Source: Teichococcus oryzae | GTDB taxonomy: Bacteria > Pseudomonadota > Alphaproteobacteria > Acetobacterales > Acetobacteraceae | Length of the DNA stretch: 64,000 nt | Direction of reading: 5' to 3' | Assembly (NCBI RefSeq): GCF_008386565.1 | Contig: NZ_VUKA01000004.1 | Span: 186,001-250,000 of the forward strand | Shown here: positions 33,433-44,733 of the stretch, in pieces | Layout: every line of letters begins with the position of its first letter | Position numbering within the stretch: the stretch's first letter is position 1 | Position numbers and translations under genes: made by a program | Notes under the pieces: generated by a model | What the model was told of the DNA's origin: nothing | Database searches by the model: none | What the model saw: only the letters and a program-made list of their open reading frames with translations

Positions 33433-34763
33433 CAGCTGGCCTTTTCCGATTGCTCCAGCACCGGTCGGAAGGCCTCGGTCGCGCGCTTCAGCTCGGTGGC
33501 CGCGTCGGCGCCGCCGATGCAGTTGGTGAGCGCCGTGCCGATGGTGTCGCGGAACTCCGTGACGGGAACGATCTCCGGCAGGCCCGGCCGGGCGATGCGG
33601 CCGCTTTCCACCAGGGTGGTGAAGAACTCGCGCGGGAAGCGGCTGGAGGCGATCGCCTCCTCGTTGCGGAACGGGCTGGTGCGGGCGGGCGCGCCGGCGC
33701 CCGAGGTCAGGTAGCGCAGCTGGTTCTGCTTGCCCGAGGCCCATTGCAGGTAATACCAGGCGGCCCCGCGCACCTTGCTCTGCTCGCTGATGCCGAAGGC
33801 GGTGCCGAACAGGCAGCAATGATGATGCGCCGGCCCCGCAGGCGAAACGGCATAGCCCACCTTGCCGGCGACGCGGGACCGCGCCTTGTCCTCCAGCGGC
33901 GCGGCGAAGCCCACGCCATCGATCCAGAAGGCGGCACGGCCCTGCATGAAGGTGGTCTGGCATTCGTTCCAGTTGAAGCCGACATTCCCCGGCGGGCCGC
34001 ATTCGCGCATGATGCGCGCATAGGCCTCGGTCGCGGCGATGGCGTCGGGCGTGTCGGTCAGCAGCTTCATGTCCGGGCTGACCGAATCCCGCTGCTGCGT
34101 GCCGAGCAGGAAGGACGCCCAGAGCGTGACATTGGCATTGCGCAGCCCGCGCCCGACAAAGCCGTATTGCTGCTTCGCCGGGTCGGTCAGCGCCTTGGCC
34201 GCGGTGTACAGCTCGTCGAAGGTCTTCGGCACGGCGATGTTCTTCGCCGCCAGGAGTTCCTTGTTGTAGTAAAGGATGAAGTAGTCGGTGAATTCCGGCA
34301 GCGTGTCCATGCGGCCATCGGCCTGGGTGGAATATTCCACCGGCCCCGACCCATAATCGGCGAAGTCGAAGTCCGGCGCCGTCATGGTCGGGTCCTGCAG
34401 CAGCGGCCGGATGTCGGTGGTCCATTTGGCGCGGCCAACCTGGCGCTTGCTGACATGCAGGCTGATGCCGACCACGTCGAAGGAAGGCCGGCCGGAAGCG
34501 AACTCGATGGCGAATTTCTGCCGGTGCTGCTGCTCCGGGATGGCCTCGGCGCCGACGCGGATGCCGGTCAGCTCCTCGAATTCCTTCTGGTGCTGGATCA
34601 GCAGGGAGGAGCGCGGATTGGCGGTCAGGCTGGCCTCGACGCGCTGGCCCTTGAAGCGCTTCCAGTCGAAGGCCTGCTGGGCGCCGACGGATTCCACCAG
34701 GGCGGGGGCGGCCAGCAGGCCGGCGGCCCCGCGCAGCGCGACACGGCGCGTGAACTCGGACAT
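33432..34763 (-). CDS. Extracellular solute-binding protein, family 1 (sugar type)
   Basis: 443 residues. The N-terminus FTRRVALRGAAGLLAAPALVES is a twin-arginine-like signal peptide. The mature protein has the family 1 layout: GQRVEASLTANPRSSLL, a ligand-binding stretch DTLPEFTDYFILYYNKELL, KTFDELYTAAKAL, and AAFWIDGVGFAAPLEDKAR. GAGGGTTTCAAG precedes the ATG. It delivers substrate to the two following permeases, most likely a sugar acid or polyol given the neighbouring dehydratase and dehydrogenase genes. Confidence 0.92.
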   Translation of the reverse strand: MSEFTRRVALRGAAGLLAAPALVESVGAQQAFDWKRFKGQRVEASLTANPRSSLLIQHQKEFEELTGIRVGAEAIPEQQHRQKFAIEFASGRPSFDVVGISLHVSKRQVGRAKWTTDIRPLLQDPTMTAPDFDFADYGSGPVEYSTQADGRMDTLPEFTDYFILYYNKELLAAKNIAVPKTFDELYTAAKALTDPAKQQYGFVGRGLRNANVTLWASFLLGTQQRDSVSPDMKLLTDTPDAIAATEAYARIMRECGPPGNVGFNWNECQTTFMQGRAAFWIDGVGFAAPLEDKARSRVAGKVGYAVSPAGPAHHHCCLFGTAFGISEQSKVRGAAWYYLQWASGKQNQLRYLTSGAGAPARTSPFRNEEAIASSRFPREFFTTLVESGRIARPGLPEIVPVTEFRDTIGTALTNCIGGADAATELKRATEAFRPVLEQSEKAS

Positions 34764-34891
34764 CTTGAAACCCTCCCGTTTTCCCGGCTGCGCCGGTTGT
34801 TTGGCTCATGCTTTCATCGCCGCGCCCCGGATGGCAAGCCCCAACGGAAGCGGCTAGGAAAATGGGGAAGGAAGCAACCGGAGGACGCCGC

Positions 34892-36016
34892 ATGACCAGC
34901 CTCGCCACCGCCCTGCCCGCCGATTGGCGGGATGGCCATTTCGCGCTGCGCGTCGAGGGCGCCGAAGGCCCGCAGGCCATCGCCCTGTCGCGCGGGGAGG
35001 CCTTCGACATGACGCCGGCCTTCGGCACCGTCAGCGCCTGGCTGAACGCGCCCGATCCGGTCGGCGCCATCGCCGCGCGCGGCGTCAGGCTTTCGCTGGA
35101 CCTCGGCGCCGCCCGGCCGCTGGCGCCCTTTGACCTGCAGGCGCTGAAGGCCTGCGGCGTCACCTATGCCCGGTCCATGCTGGAGCGCGTGATCGAGGAA
35201 CGCTGCCGCGGCGACGCCCGGCAGGCGGAAAGCATCCGCGCCGAGATCCGCGGCATCATCGGCGAGGACCTGGCCAGCCTGGTGCCCGGCAGCGCCGAGG
35301 CCATGGCGCTGAAGCGCAACCTCGTGGAGCGCGGCTGGTGGAGCCAGTACCTCGAGGTGGGCATCGGCCCCGATGCCGAGGTGTTCACCAAGGGCCAGCC
35401 GCTGTCCGCCGTCGGCATCGGCGCGAAGATCGGCATCCATCCCGGCTCCGCCTGGAACAATCCGGAGCCGGAGGTGGTGCTGGCGGTGAATGCGCGCGGC
35501 GACATCCTGGGCGCGACGCTGGGCAATGACGTCAACCTGCGCGACGTGGAGGGGCGCTCGGCGCTGCTTCTGGGCAAGGCCAAGGACAACAACGCCGCCT
35601 GCGCCCTCGGCCCCGCCATCCGCCTGTTCGACGAAGGCTTCACGCTGGAGGACATCCGCCAGGCCGAGATCACGCTCGCCATCACCGGCAAGGACGGCTT
35701 CAGCCTGGAGGAATCCGGCGCGGTCGGCATCATCTCCCGCGATCCGACGGATCTGGTGGCGCAGATGATCAACCCGCACCACCAATACCCGGATGGCGCG
35801 GCGCTGTTCCTGGGCACGCCCTTCTCCCCCTCCAAGGACCGTGACGCGGCGGGAATGGGCTTCACCCACCATGTCGGCGACACGGTGCGCATCGCCAGCC
35901 CGCGCCTCGGCGTGCTGGAGAACGTGACCGACCGCACCGATGCCTGCCCGCCCTGGCGCTTCGGCATCGGCGCGCTGATGCAGAACCTGGCGAAGCGGGG
36001 GCTGCCCAAGGCATGA
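34892..36016 (+). CDS. Fumarylacetoacetate hydrolase-family enzyme (sugar-acid type)
   Basis: 374 residues from ATG 34892, behind CCGGAGGACGCCGC. The N-terminal domain contains TPAFGTVSAWLNAP, and the FAH catalytic domain has QYLEVGIGPDAEVFTKGQPL, WNNPEPEVVLAVN with acidic metal ligands, and GNDVNLRDVEGRSALLLGKAKDNNAACALGP. Members of this length near sugar-acid genes act as 2-keto-3-deoxy-sugar-acid dehydratases or acylpyruvases; the exact substrate is unknown. Divergent from the ABC transporter and ATGA-coupled to a hydrolase. Confidence 0.83.
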   Translation: MTSLATALPADWRDGHFALRVEGAEGPQAIALSRGEAFDMTPAFGTVSAWLNAPDPVGAIAARGVRLSLDLGAARPLAPFDLQALKACGVTYARSMLERVIEERCRGDARQAESIRAEIRGIIGEDLASLVPGSAEAMALKRNLVERGWWSQYLEVGIGPDAEVFTKGQPLSAVGIGAKIGIHPGSAWNNPEPEVVLAVNARGDILGATLGNDVNLRDVEGRSALLLGKAKDNNAACALGPAIRLFDEGFTLEDIRQAEITLAITGKDGFSLEESGAVGIISRDPTDLVAQMINPHHQYPDGAALFLGTPFSPSKDRDAAGMGFTHHVGDTVRIASPRLGVLENVTDRTDACPPWRFGIGALMQNLAKRGLPKA

Positions 36017-36795
36017 ACCCCGGGGGCATGAACGAGGAGACCGGGCGGCTCGACCGTGGCAACGGCATCGGGCTGGCCTGGGCGCGGCTGCCCGGGACCG
36101 GCCCCGGCGTGGTGTTCCTGGGCGGCTTCCGCTCCGACATGGAGGGCACCAAGGCGATCGCGCTGCGCGACTGGTGCGCGGCGCAGGGCCAGGCCTTCCT
36201 GCGCTTCGATTATGCGGGCCACGGCACCAGCGGCGGCCGCTTCGAGGATGGCGCGATCGGCGACTGGGCGGAGGACGCCGCCGCCCTGGTGGAGCGGCTG
36301 ACGGAGGGGCCGCAGGTGCTGGTCGGCTCCTCCATGGGCGGCTGGATCGCGCTGCTGCTGGCCCGCCGCATGCCGGAGCGCGTCCACGCCCTGGTCGGCA
36401 TCGCCGCCGCGCCGGACTTCACCGAGAAGCTGATGTGGCCGGGCTTCACGCCCGAGCACCGGGCCATTCTGGAGCGCGACGGCGTGCTGATGGCGCCGAG
36501 CCCCTATGGCCCGCCCGTGCCGCTGACCCGCCGGCTGATCGAGGAAGGCCGCAACCACCTGCTGCTGGACGCGCCCATCCCGCTCGACCGGCCGGTGCGG
36601 CTGTTGCAGGGCATGCGGGATGCCGAGGTGCCGTGGCATTTCGCGCCCGACATCGCCGCCCGCGTGACCTCGGAGGATGTGCGGGTCATCCTGGTCAAGG
36701 ATGGCGACCACCGCCTGTCCCGCCCGCAGGACCTGGCCTTGATCGAGGCGGCGGTGGCGGAGGTGTCGGGCCCGCCTTCCGGCGGCGATGGATAA
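36013..36795 (+). CDS. Alpha/beta hydrolase
   Basis: 260 residues, cytoplasmic. VVFLGGFRSDMEGTKA forms the oxyanion hole region, FDYAGHGTSGG follows, and VGSSMGGWIALLLARR carries the nucleophile Ser in a GSSMGG elbow. The acid is in LLQGMRDAEVPW and the His in VKDGDHRLSRP. It overlaps the FAH-family gene by four bases, so it should act in the same pathway, for instance as an esterase or lactonase; that is inferred. Similar proteins are annotated as prolyl-oligopeptidase-like or carboxylesterases. Confidence 0.85.
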   Translation: MNPGGMNEETGRLDRGNGIGLAWARLPGTGPGVVFLGGFRSDMEGTKAIALRDWCAAQGQAFLRFDYAGHGTSGGRFEDGAIGDWAEDAAALVERLTEGPQVLVGSSMGGWIALLLARRMPERVHALVGIAAAPDFTEKLMWPGFTPEHRAILERDGVLMAPSPYGPPVPLTRRLIEEGRNHLLLDAPIPLDRPVRLLQGMRDAEVPWHFAPDIAARVTSEDVRVILVKDGDHRLSRPQDLALIEAAVAEVSGPPSGGDG

Positions 36796-37321
36796 GGGCG
36801 AAGGGGCCGCTGGCCGGAAGGCCCCGATCGCCCAGCCTACCAGCCTTTTTGGCGAAACCCGGCTGGACCGTGTGCTGGGGTGGGGCGGCGTGGCCTTTTA
36901 CGTGATCGCGCCCATCTTGATCGGCCTTGTCGTCCTGCGCGAGTTCCGGCCGCCAAGCGCTCATGTCGAGATCGCATGGGGCTCCGCCATCCACTCCGTG
37001 ACAATCGACACCCGCCGCGCCGGGCATGGCGGCACGCCGCAGCCAGGCCTGATCCTGTGTGACAGGGAGCGCAAGCTGGTCATTTCCCGGATCACGCCCG
37101 CCATGGCACAGGCAGCTGCGCAATGCTCCGGCCCATCGATCGTCTTCAGTCAGGGCGGCTTTTTCCGCAACGCCCGCTTGCGCGCCCTGTCCTGCGAAGG
37201 CACTGGGATGCTCCGCACGCGCCACGGGATCGTCACCGCGTGGGAGATCGGCAGCGACCAGCCGAGAATCATCGCCCCTGACGGGGAGGCCTCCGTTTCC
37301 TCCGCCGCCATCTGCCACTGA
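36788..37321 (+). CDS. Hypothetical protein with one membrane segment
   Basis: 177 residues, overlapping the end of the hydrolase by eight bases. One clear transmembrane helix, VAFYVIAPILIGLVVL (about 35-50), is followed by a soluble domain of about 120 residues presumably outside the membrane. Four cysteines in that domain (CDRE, QCSG, SCEG, ICH) could form disulphides. No family recognised. Its position suggests co-transcription with the FAH and hydrolase genes, but a link to their pathway is unproven. Confidence 0.55.
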   Translation: MDKGEGAAGRKAPIAQPTSLFGETRLDRVLGWGGVAFYVIAPILIGLVVLREFRPPSAHVEIAWGSAIHSVTIDTRRAGHGGTPQPGLILCDRERKLVISRITPAMAQAAAQCSGPSIVFSQGGFFRNARLRALSCEGTGMLRTRHGIVTAWEIGSDQPRIIAPDGEASVSSAAICH

Positions 37322-37373
37322 AGCGGCCGGCAGCGACCCTCCCTTCCGGGATGCACCGCCGCGCGCCGGAGTG

Positions 37374-38927
37374 TTACCCCGTGATGCCGATCTGCCAGGG
37401 CGCGAATTCGTGCTTGCCGACGCCCAGGTCCTCGCTCTTGGTCCGCTCGCCGGACGCGACGCGCAGGATGTGCTCGAAGATCGCCTGGCCCATCTCCTGC
37501 AGGCTTTTCGTGCCGTCCAGCACCTCGCCGCAATTGATGTCCATGTCCTCCTCCAGCCGGCGGAACATCGGCGTGTTGGTGGCCAGCTTCACCGAGGGCG
37601 CCGGGCGGCAGCCGAACATGGAGCCGCGCCCGGTGGTGAAGCAGATCACGTTGGCGCCGCCCGCCACCTGACCGGTGGCCGAGACTGGGTCGAAGCCGGG
37701 GCTGTCCATGAACACGAAGCCGGATTTCGTCACCGGCTCGGCGTATTTGTACACCTCCACCAGCGGCCCGGTGCCGCCCTTCATGGAGGAGCCGAGCGAC
37801 TTCTCGAAGATGTTGGCCAGCCCGCCGGCCTGGTTGCCGGGGCTGACCACGCCGTTGATCTGCGTGTCGCGGCCGATGGCGTATTCGTCCTTCCACCAGC
37901 GGATGCGCTCGATCAGCTTCTCACCGACCTCCCGGCTGGCGGCGCGGCGCGTCAGCGTGTGCTCGACGCCATAGATCTCGGGCGTTTCCGACAGGATGGC
38001 GGTGCCGCCATGCCGGGTCAGGATGTCCATGGCGTGCCCCAGCGCCGGGTTCGCCGTAATCGAGGAGAACCCGTCCGACCCGCCGCATTGCAGCCCGACC
38101 ATGATGTGGCTGGCCGGCACGGTCTGGCGCTGGACGTTGTTGGCCTCGGCCAGCATCTCGCGCACGGCGGCGATGCCGGTTTCGATGCTTTTGCGGGTGC
38201 CGCCGGTGTCCTGCATTGTGAAGTGGCGCAGCTTCGGCCCGGCCGAGAGCCCGTGTTCCCGCATCAGCCCGTCGATCTGGTTGCGCTCGCAGCCCAGGCC
38301 GATCACCAGCACGGCGGCGACATTGGGGTGGCGGATATAGCCGGCCAGCGTCCGGCGCAGCAGCTGCATCGGCTCGCCCGACAATTCCATGCCGCAGCCG
38401 GTCTGGTGGGTGAAGGCGGCCACGCCATCCACGTTCGGGAATTCCGCCAGCCGCTCCGCCGTGAAATGGTCGGAGATGGCCTGCACCACGGTGGCGGAGC
38501 AGTTCACTGTGGACACGATGCCGATATAGTTGCGCGTGCCGACCCGCCCATCCTCCCGGACGATGCCCTGGAAGGTCGCGCGCTCGGCTTCCGGCACCAT
38601 CTCCAGCGGCTGGTAGTCGGCGCCGATGGCGTAGTCGCGGTCAAACTCGGTGAAGGCGATGTTGTGGCCGTGCAGCATGGTGCCGGCCGGCATGTCCTCG
38701 GCGGCGAAGCCGATGGTGACATTGTACTTCAGGATCGGCTCGCCCTTGCGCAGGTGCCGCGTGGCGATCTTGTAGCCGGCCTGGACCGGCTCGCGCGCCA
38801 GGACGTTCTCGCCGGGGATGGAGGTGCCGGCTTCCACCGGAATGCGCGCCACCACGACATTGTCGTTCGGGTGCAGGCGGATCACCGGGCCGTTCAGGCG
38901 CTTGGCGGACAGATCGATCACGGACAT
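37374..38927 (-). CDS. Altronate/galactarate dehydratase family protein (UxaA/GarD)
   Basis: 517 residues from ATG 38927. An N-terminal SAF domain (about 10-95: VIRLHPNDNVVVARIPVEAG) is followed by the UxaA/GarD catalytic region. Conserved cysteines are in STVNCSATVV, HQTGCGMEL, LGCERNQIDGL and QCGGSDGFSS, and the C-terminus has GRGSMFGCRPAPSVKLATNT. The family removes water from aldonic or aldaric acids to give 2-keto-3-deoxy acids. The exact sugar acid cannot be told. Downstream of an LDH2-type dehydrogenase in the same direction. Confidence 0.92.
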   Translation of the reverse strand: MSVIDLSAKRLNGPVIRLHPNDNVVVARIPVEAGTSIPGENVLAREPVQAGYKIATRHLRKGEPILKYNVTIGFAAEDMPAGTMLHGHNIAFTEFDRDYAIGADYQPLEMVPEAERATFQGIVREDGRVGTRNYIGIVSTVNCSATVVQAISDHFTAERLAEFPNVDGVAAFTHQTGCGMELSGEPMQLLRRTLAGYIRHPNVAAVLVIGLGCERNQIDGLMREHGLSAGPKLRHFTMQDTGGTRKSIETGIAAVREMLAEANNVQRQTVPASHIMVGLQCGGSDGFSSITANPALGHAMDILTRHGGTAILSETPEIYGVEHTLTRRAASREVGEKLIERIRWWKDEYAIGRDTQINGVVSPGNQAGGLANIFEKSLGSSMKGGTGPLVEVYKYAEPVTKSGFVFMDSPGFDPVSATGQVAGGANVICFTTGRGSMFGCRPAPSVKLATNTPMFRRLEEDMDINCGEVLDGTKSLQEMGQAIFEHILRVASGERTKSEDLGVGKHEFAPWQIGITG

Positions 38928-39015
38928 GGGCGGGACGTCCCTCTTATTCATCTTGTTTTCTGGCGGGCCGGGATGCGGGTCCCGGCCCCGGTCACGGGCT
39001 CAGGCGGTCATGGAC

Positions 39016-40074
39016 TCAGGCGGCCAGGGGGGCCGGCAGCTCCACGGAATATTGCGCGGCGATCGGGCGCAGCGCCTCCAGGATGCCGGGCGCCAGCTCG
39101 ACACCCTGCGCCAGCGCCGCCTCGCGCAGCTTCAGCCCCTTCTGGCCGGGCAGGCGCACCGGCGGCATGCCGGGGCGCGGCGCCGCGGCGCGGCAGGCGG
39201 CGGCGGTGTGGCCGGTCTGCCGGGTAAAGGCATCGAGGCCGGAAAACGCCGCGGGGTCGATCACCTGCAGGAACACGCTGGCCATCATGCCGCTCGGCTT
39301 GTCGATGCGGCCATAACCGGACAGGCCCTGGGTCAGCGCCTCGGTCACCAGCGCCCAGCCATAGCCCTTCTGGCCGTGGTCGAGCCCGCCCGCCGGCAGG
39401 ATGGTGCCACCCTGCTTGATGGCGTTGGGATCGTCCGTGGGGTTGCCCTCGGCATCCAGCAGCCACTTCTCGGGGAAGCGCTCGCCGCGCCCGGCCAGGC
39501 GCAGGCTCATGTTGTTGGTGGTGATGGAGGCGCTGATGTCGGTGACCACCGGCGTCCCGTCCGTCGGGTAGCCGGCGGCGAAGGGATTGGGGGAATACAC
39601 CCCCTGCTTCGCGCCGAACGGCGCCACGCTGGCCGTGCCGGGCGCGGAGGAGAACAACAGGCAGACCAGTCCGCGCTCGGCGGCACGCGCCGGATACACG
39701 GCAAGGCAGCCGATATGCTGCGACCGCGCGATGGCGACCGAGCAGGTGCCGTATTGCTTCGCCCGCTCGGCGGCGAGGTCCAGCGCCTTCACCGTCAGCC
39801 AGCCGCCCGGCAGGGCGCGCCCATCCCAGGTGAGGGCGGCGCCATGGTCGGACAGCACCTCCGGATCGCCCGACAGGCGCATGTTCCCAGCGGCGATCTC
39901 CTCCATGTATTTCGGCATCAGCCCGAGGCCGTGGGTCACATGGCCCATCAGGTCGGACTCGACCAGCACCTCGGCCATGACGCGGGCCTTGTCGGCCTCG
40001 ACGCCGGCGGCGGCAAAAATGCCGGCGGTGGCCGTCACCAGCGCGGCGGCCTCGAAGCGCGGCGCGGCGCTCAT
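39016..40074 (-). CDS. Malate/L-lactate/ureidoglycolate dehydrogenase family oxidoreductase (LDH2)
   Basis: 352 residues of the LDH2 family, NAD(P)-dependent enzymes unrelated to classical lactate dehydrogenase. The catalytic His region SDLMGHVTHGLGLMPKYM (about 40-57), IARSQHIGCLAVYPARAAE, and FSPNP-like VYSPNPFAAGYPT are typical, as is LDHGQKGYGWALVTEALTQGL. Members oxidise malate, lactate, ureidoglycolate or 2,3-diketogulonate. The neighbouring dehydratase suggests a sugar-acid substrate. The last bases of the gap to UxaA (88 bp) suggest one operon. Confidence 0.9.
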   Translation of the reverse strand: MSAAPRFEAAALVTATAGIFAAAGVEADKARVMAEVLVESDLMGHVTHGLGLMPKYMEEIAAGNMRLSGDPEVLSDHGAALTWDGRALPGGWLTVKALDLAAERAKQYGTCSVAIARSQHIGCLAVYPARAAERGLVCLLFSSAPGTASVAPFGAKQGVYSPNPFAAGYPTDGTPVVTDISASITTNNMSLRLAGRGERFPEKWLLDAEGNPTDDPNAIKQGGTILPAGGLDHGQKGYGWALVTEALTQGLSGYGRIDKPSGMMASVFLQVIDPAAFSGLDAFTRQTGHTAAACRAAAPRPGMPPVRLPGQKGLKLREAALAQGVELAPGILEALRPIAAQYSVELPAPLAA

Positions 40075-40148
40075 GCCGCCTGTCCGGCCACGCCGGCGGC
40101 GCGGTTCAATCCCTTGTCCATTCCCGGACCCTTCGCAGTTTCATCCCA

Positions 40149-40161
40149 ATCATCGGATGAT
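40149..40161. promoter_or_regulatory. Palindrome, candidate operator upstream of LDH2 gene
   Basis: ATCATC-G-GATGAT is a perfect 13-bp palindrome 75 bp before the LDH2 start. Size and position fit an operator for a sugar-acid regulator, but no regulator gene is in the cluster and no second copy was seen nearby. Confidence 0.3.
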
Positions 40162-40203
40162 CGCATGAGGACCGGGGGGGCCGCAACGCGGGGCGGTGCG
40201 GGT

Positions 40204-40560
40204 TCAGCCATGATTCCCGTCATGCCGGGCGCGGCTGTCGGCCGGCGCTTCCGCCCGCTCCTCCAGCCCGTAGTCGCGCAGCACGGCGGCGACCCGTAGC
40301 CGGTAGAAGGACAGCACCCCGTCCCGCCCTTCCGCCTGCGCTTCCCGGTGGTGGATGCGGTTGCGCCAGGCGGCCACCGCCGCCTCGTCCCGCCAGAAGG
40401 ACACGGAAAGCAGCTTGTCGGGATCGGACAGGCTGCGGAAGCGCTCGATGGAGATGAAGCCGTCCATCTCGTCCAGCTCCGGCCGCAGGGCGGCGGCGAG
40501 GTCGAGATAGCGCGCCTCCCGCCCCGGCGCCGGCTTCAGTTCAAAGATCACCGCGATCAT
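40204..40560 (-). CDS. Antibiotic-biosynthesis-monooxygenase (ABM) domain protein
   Basis: 118 residues from ATG 40560. The ferredoxin-like ABM fold covers residues 1-95: MIAVIFELKPAPGREARYLDLA, then LDEMDGFISIERF and KLLSVSFWRDEAAVAAWRN. Such small dimeric proteins include haem-degrading and quinol monooxygenases, and many have no known activity. The C-terminal 25 residues are charged and not conserved. It lies between the sugar-acid locus and lipB, in their direction. Confidence 0.82.
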   Translation of the reverse strand: MIAVIFELKPAPGREARYLDLAAALRPELDEMDGFISIERFRSLSDPDKLLSVSFWRDEAAVAAWRNRIHHREAQAEGRDGVLSFYRLRVAAVLRDYGLEERAEAPADSRARHDGNHG

Positions 40561-40727
40561 GGATGGTTCCTTCCCTCCTGCGTCGTCATGGCCGGCCCGG
40601 GCGGGCAACGCTTTCCGCCCAGCGAAGGCGCCTTGGCATGATAAGCCACGCCGGCGGCGGCGGCCCATTCCGGCCAGGGGTTCATGCCATCCCGCCCGGC
40701 GCCGATGTCGCGGCGCCGGCCGAAGCC

Positions 40728-41441
40728 TCAGCCGAACACCTCGGCCCAGGCCGCCTTCAGCGCCGAATCCACCTCCTCCATGGTGGGCGTCAGGCCCAGC
40801 GCCCACAGGCTGGTGACGCCATGCTGGCGGATGCCGCAGGGCACGATGCCGCCGAAATGCGTCAGGTCCGGCTCCACATTCATCGCGATGCCGTGCCAGC
40901 TCACCCAGCGCGTCACGCGCACCCCGATGGCGGCGATCTTGTTTTCCCGCCCGCCGCCCTCGTCGACCCAGATGCCGACCCGCCCTTCGCGCCGCTCGCC
41001 CTTCACGTTGAAGCGGTCCAGCGCCCGGATGATCCATTCCTCCAGCCCGTGGACATAGGCGCGGATGTCGCGCGGCGGCACGGTGCCATGCGGCCTTTCG
41101 AGGTCCAGCATCACATAGGCGGTGCGCTGGCCGGGGCCGTGATAGGTCCATTGCCCGCCGCGCCCGGCCTCGAACACCGGGAAGCGCGGGTCCAGCAGCC
41201 CCTCGGGCGTGGAGGAGGTGCCGGCGGTGTAGGTGGGCGGGTGCTCCACCAGCCAGACCCGCTCGGCCGCGCCTTCCTTGCGGATGGCGGCGGCATGGGC
41301 GCGCATCGCCTCCAGCGCCACGGGATAATCGGTGAAGCCGTCCGCGACCCGCCATTCGGGCCGGGGGCAGGCTGGCGCGGAAGCGGATGGAGAAATATCC
41401 GCGACGGTTGCGGTGGAGGGAGTTGTTGTTTCCATGATCAT
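40728..41441 (-). CDS. lipB: Octanoyl-[acyl carrier protein]:protein octanoyltransferase LipB
   Basis: 237 residues; moves octanoyl groups from acyl carrier protein to lipoyl domains. The family sequence is clear: [36 protein letters not shown], the catalytic Lys168 in [11 protein letters not shown], and Cys202 in [13 protein letters not shown]. An N-terminal tail of about 30 Thr/Ala/Ser-rich residues precedes the core. Two ATGs at 41441 and 41435 are equally possible. It is divergent from tRNA-Leu and shares the intergenic promoter region. Confidence 0.96.
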   Translation of the reverse strand: MIMETTTPSTATVADISPSASAPACPRPEWRVADGFTDYPVALEAMRAHAAAIRKEGAAERVWLVEHPPTYTAGTSSTPEGLLDPRFPVFEAGRGGQWTYHGPGQRTAYVMLDLERPHGTVPPRDIRAYVHGLEEWIIRALDRFNVKGERREGRVGIWVDEGGGRENKIAAIGVRVTRWVSWHGIAMNVEPDLTHFGGIVPCGIRQHGVTSLWALGLTPTMEEVDSALKAAWAEVFG

Positions 41442-41450
41442 CGGTTATAC
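41423..41450 (+). promoter_or_regulatory. Predicted promoter of tRNA-Leu
   Basis: TTGTTG (41423-41428), 16 bp, TTATAC (41445-41450); transcription would begin near 41457, about 20 bases before the mature tRNA. The boxes overlap the first codons of lipB on the other strand. Confidence 0.45.
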
Positions 41451-41478
41451 GCCCGGCCCTGCCTGTTATTGAACTATG

Positions 41479-41560
41479 CGGCCATGGCGGAATGGTAGAC
41501 GCGCCAGCTTGAGGTGCTGGTGGGGGCAACCCCGTGGAAGTTCGAATCTTCTTGGCCGCA
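41479..41560 (+). tRNA. tRNA-Leu (anticodon GAG)
   Basis: 82 bases with the long variable arm of class II tRNAs (GGTGGGGGCAACCCC). Acceptor stem GCGGCCA/TGGCCGC, anticodon stem CCAGC/GCTGG with loop TTGAGGT (anticodon GAG), T loop TTCGAAT. CCA is not encoded, unlike in the two tRNA-Arg genes. Confidence 0.95.
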
Positions 41561-41651
41561 TTTATCCCCTAATCGCCCCGCTTGCCATCCGGTCCCAGGT
41601 CCCTTGCGGCCCGTCGCCGGCTCCGTCATCGTCCGGGGCTCGGAGGTGCCG

Positions 41652-43913
<2,262 letters not shown>

Positions 43914-44023
43914 GGCCGCGCCGGCGCCCTGCCCCGCCGGCCGGAAGGCCTTGACGCCAGCCAAAGCCCTGGTGGCGGGCAAAGCCCCTGGCGGCGGGCA
44001 CGGCGCGGCGCCATGTTTCCCGC

Positions 44024-44728
44024 ATGGCCCAGCTTCCCGCCCGCCCGGCCTCCGGCGCCGTGGCAACCTTTCTCGACCAGCTCGGCAGGATGCCGGCCGT
44101 GCATGCCGGCACGCGGCGGCTGGCGCGGCTGGTCTTCGCCATCGACGCCACCGCCAGCCGGCAGCCCAGCTGGGACCGCGCCTGCCACCTCCAGGCCGAG
44201 ATGTTCACCGCCGCCGCCGCGCATGGCGGCCTGGCCATCCAGCTGGCCTATTACCGCGGCCATGGCGAGTTCGCGGCCACCCCCTTCCTGACCGATGGCG
44301 GCGACCTGAAGCGGCGCATGACCGGCCTCGCCTGCCTCGGCGGCCGGACCCAGATCGGCAAGGTGCTGTCGCATGCCTTGCGCGAAACCGCGCGGGATCG
44401 CGTCGCCGCCCTGGTGTTCGTGGGCGACGCGGTGGAGGAGCCGCCCGATCCGCTCTGCCACAGCGCCGGCGAGCTGGGGCTGCGCGGCACCCCGGTCTTC
44501 GCCTTCCAGGAAGGCCATGACGCAACGGCGCGGGAGGTTCTGCGGCAGGTGGCGAAGCTGTCGGGCGGCGCGCATCACGCGCTGGATGAGGGCAGCGCCG
44601 GCACCTTGCGCGACCTGCTGCGGGCCGTGGCGGTGTATGCGGCCGGCGGCCATGCGGCGCTGTCCCGCCTGCCCGGCGCCGCGGCGCGCGGGCTGGTGGC
44701 GCAGCTGCCCCCGCCCGGGAGGAGCTGA
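44024..44728 (+). CDS. vWA-like domain protein
   Basis: 234 residues. LARLVFAIDATASRQPSWDRA has the first beta strand and MIDAS-type DATAS of a von Willebrand factor A domain (about 36-56). Later, GLACLGGRTQIGKVLSHAL supplies the threonine loop and VAALVFVGDAVEEPPDPL the third metal-loop Asp. No signal peptide. It is followed after five bases by a membrane-anchored J-domain gene, so the pair is probably co-translated. The function of this pair is not known to me. Confidence 0.72.
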   Translation: MAQLPARPASGAVATFLDQLGRMPAVHAGTRRLARLVFAIDATASRQPSWDRACHLQAEMFTAAAAHGGLAIQLAYYRGHGEFAATPFLTDGGDLKRRMTGLACLGGRTQIGKVLSHALRETARDRVAALVFVGDAVEEPPDPLCHSAGELGLRGTPVFAFQEGHDATAREVLRQVAKLSGGAHHALDEGSAGTLRDLLRAVAVYAAGGHAALSRLPGAAARGLVAQLPPPGRS

Positions 44729-44733
44729 GCGCG

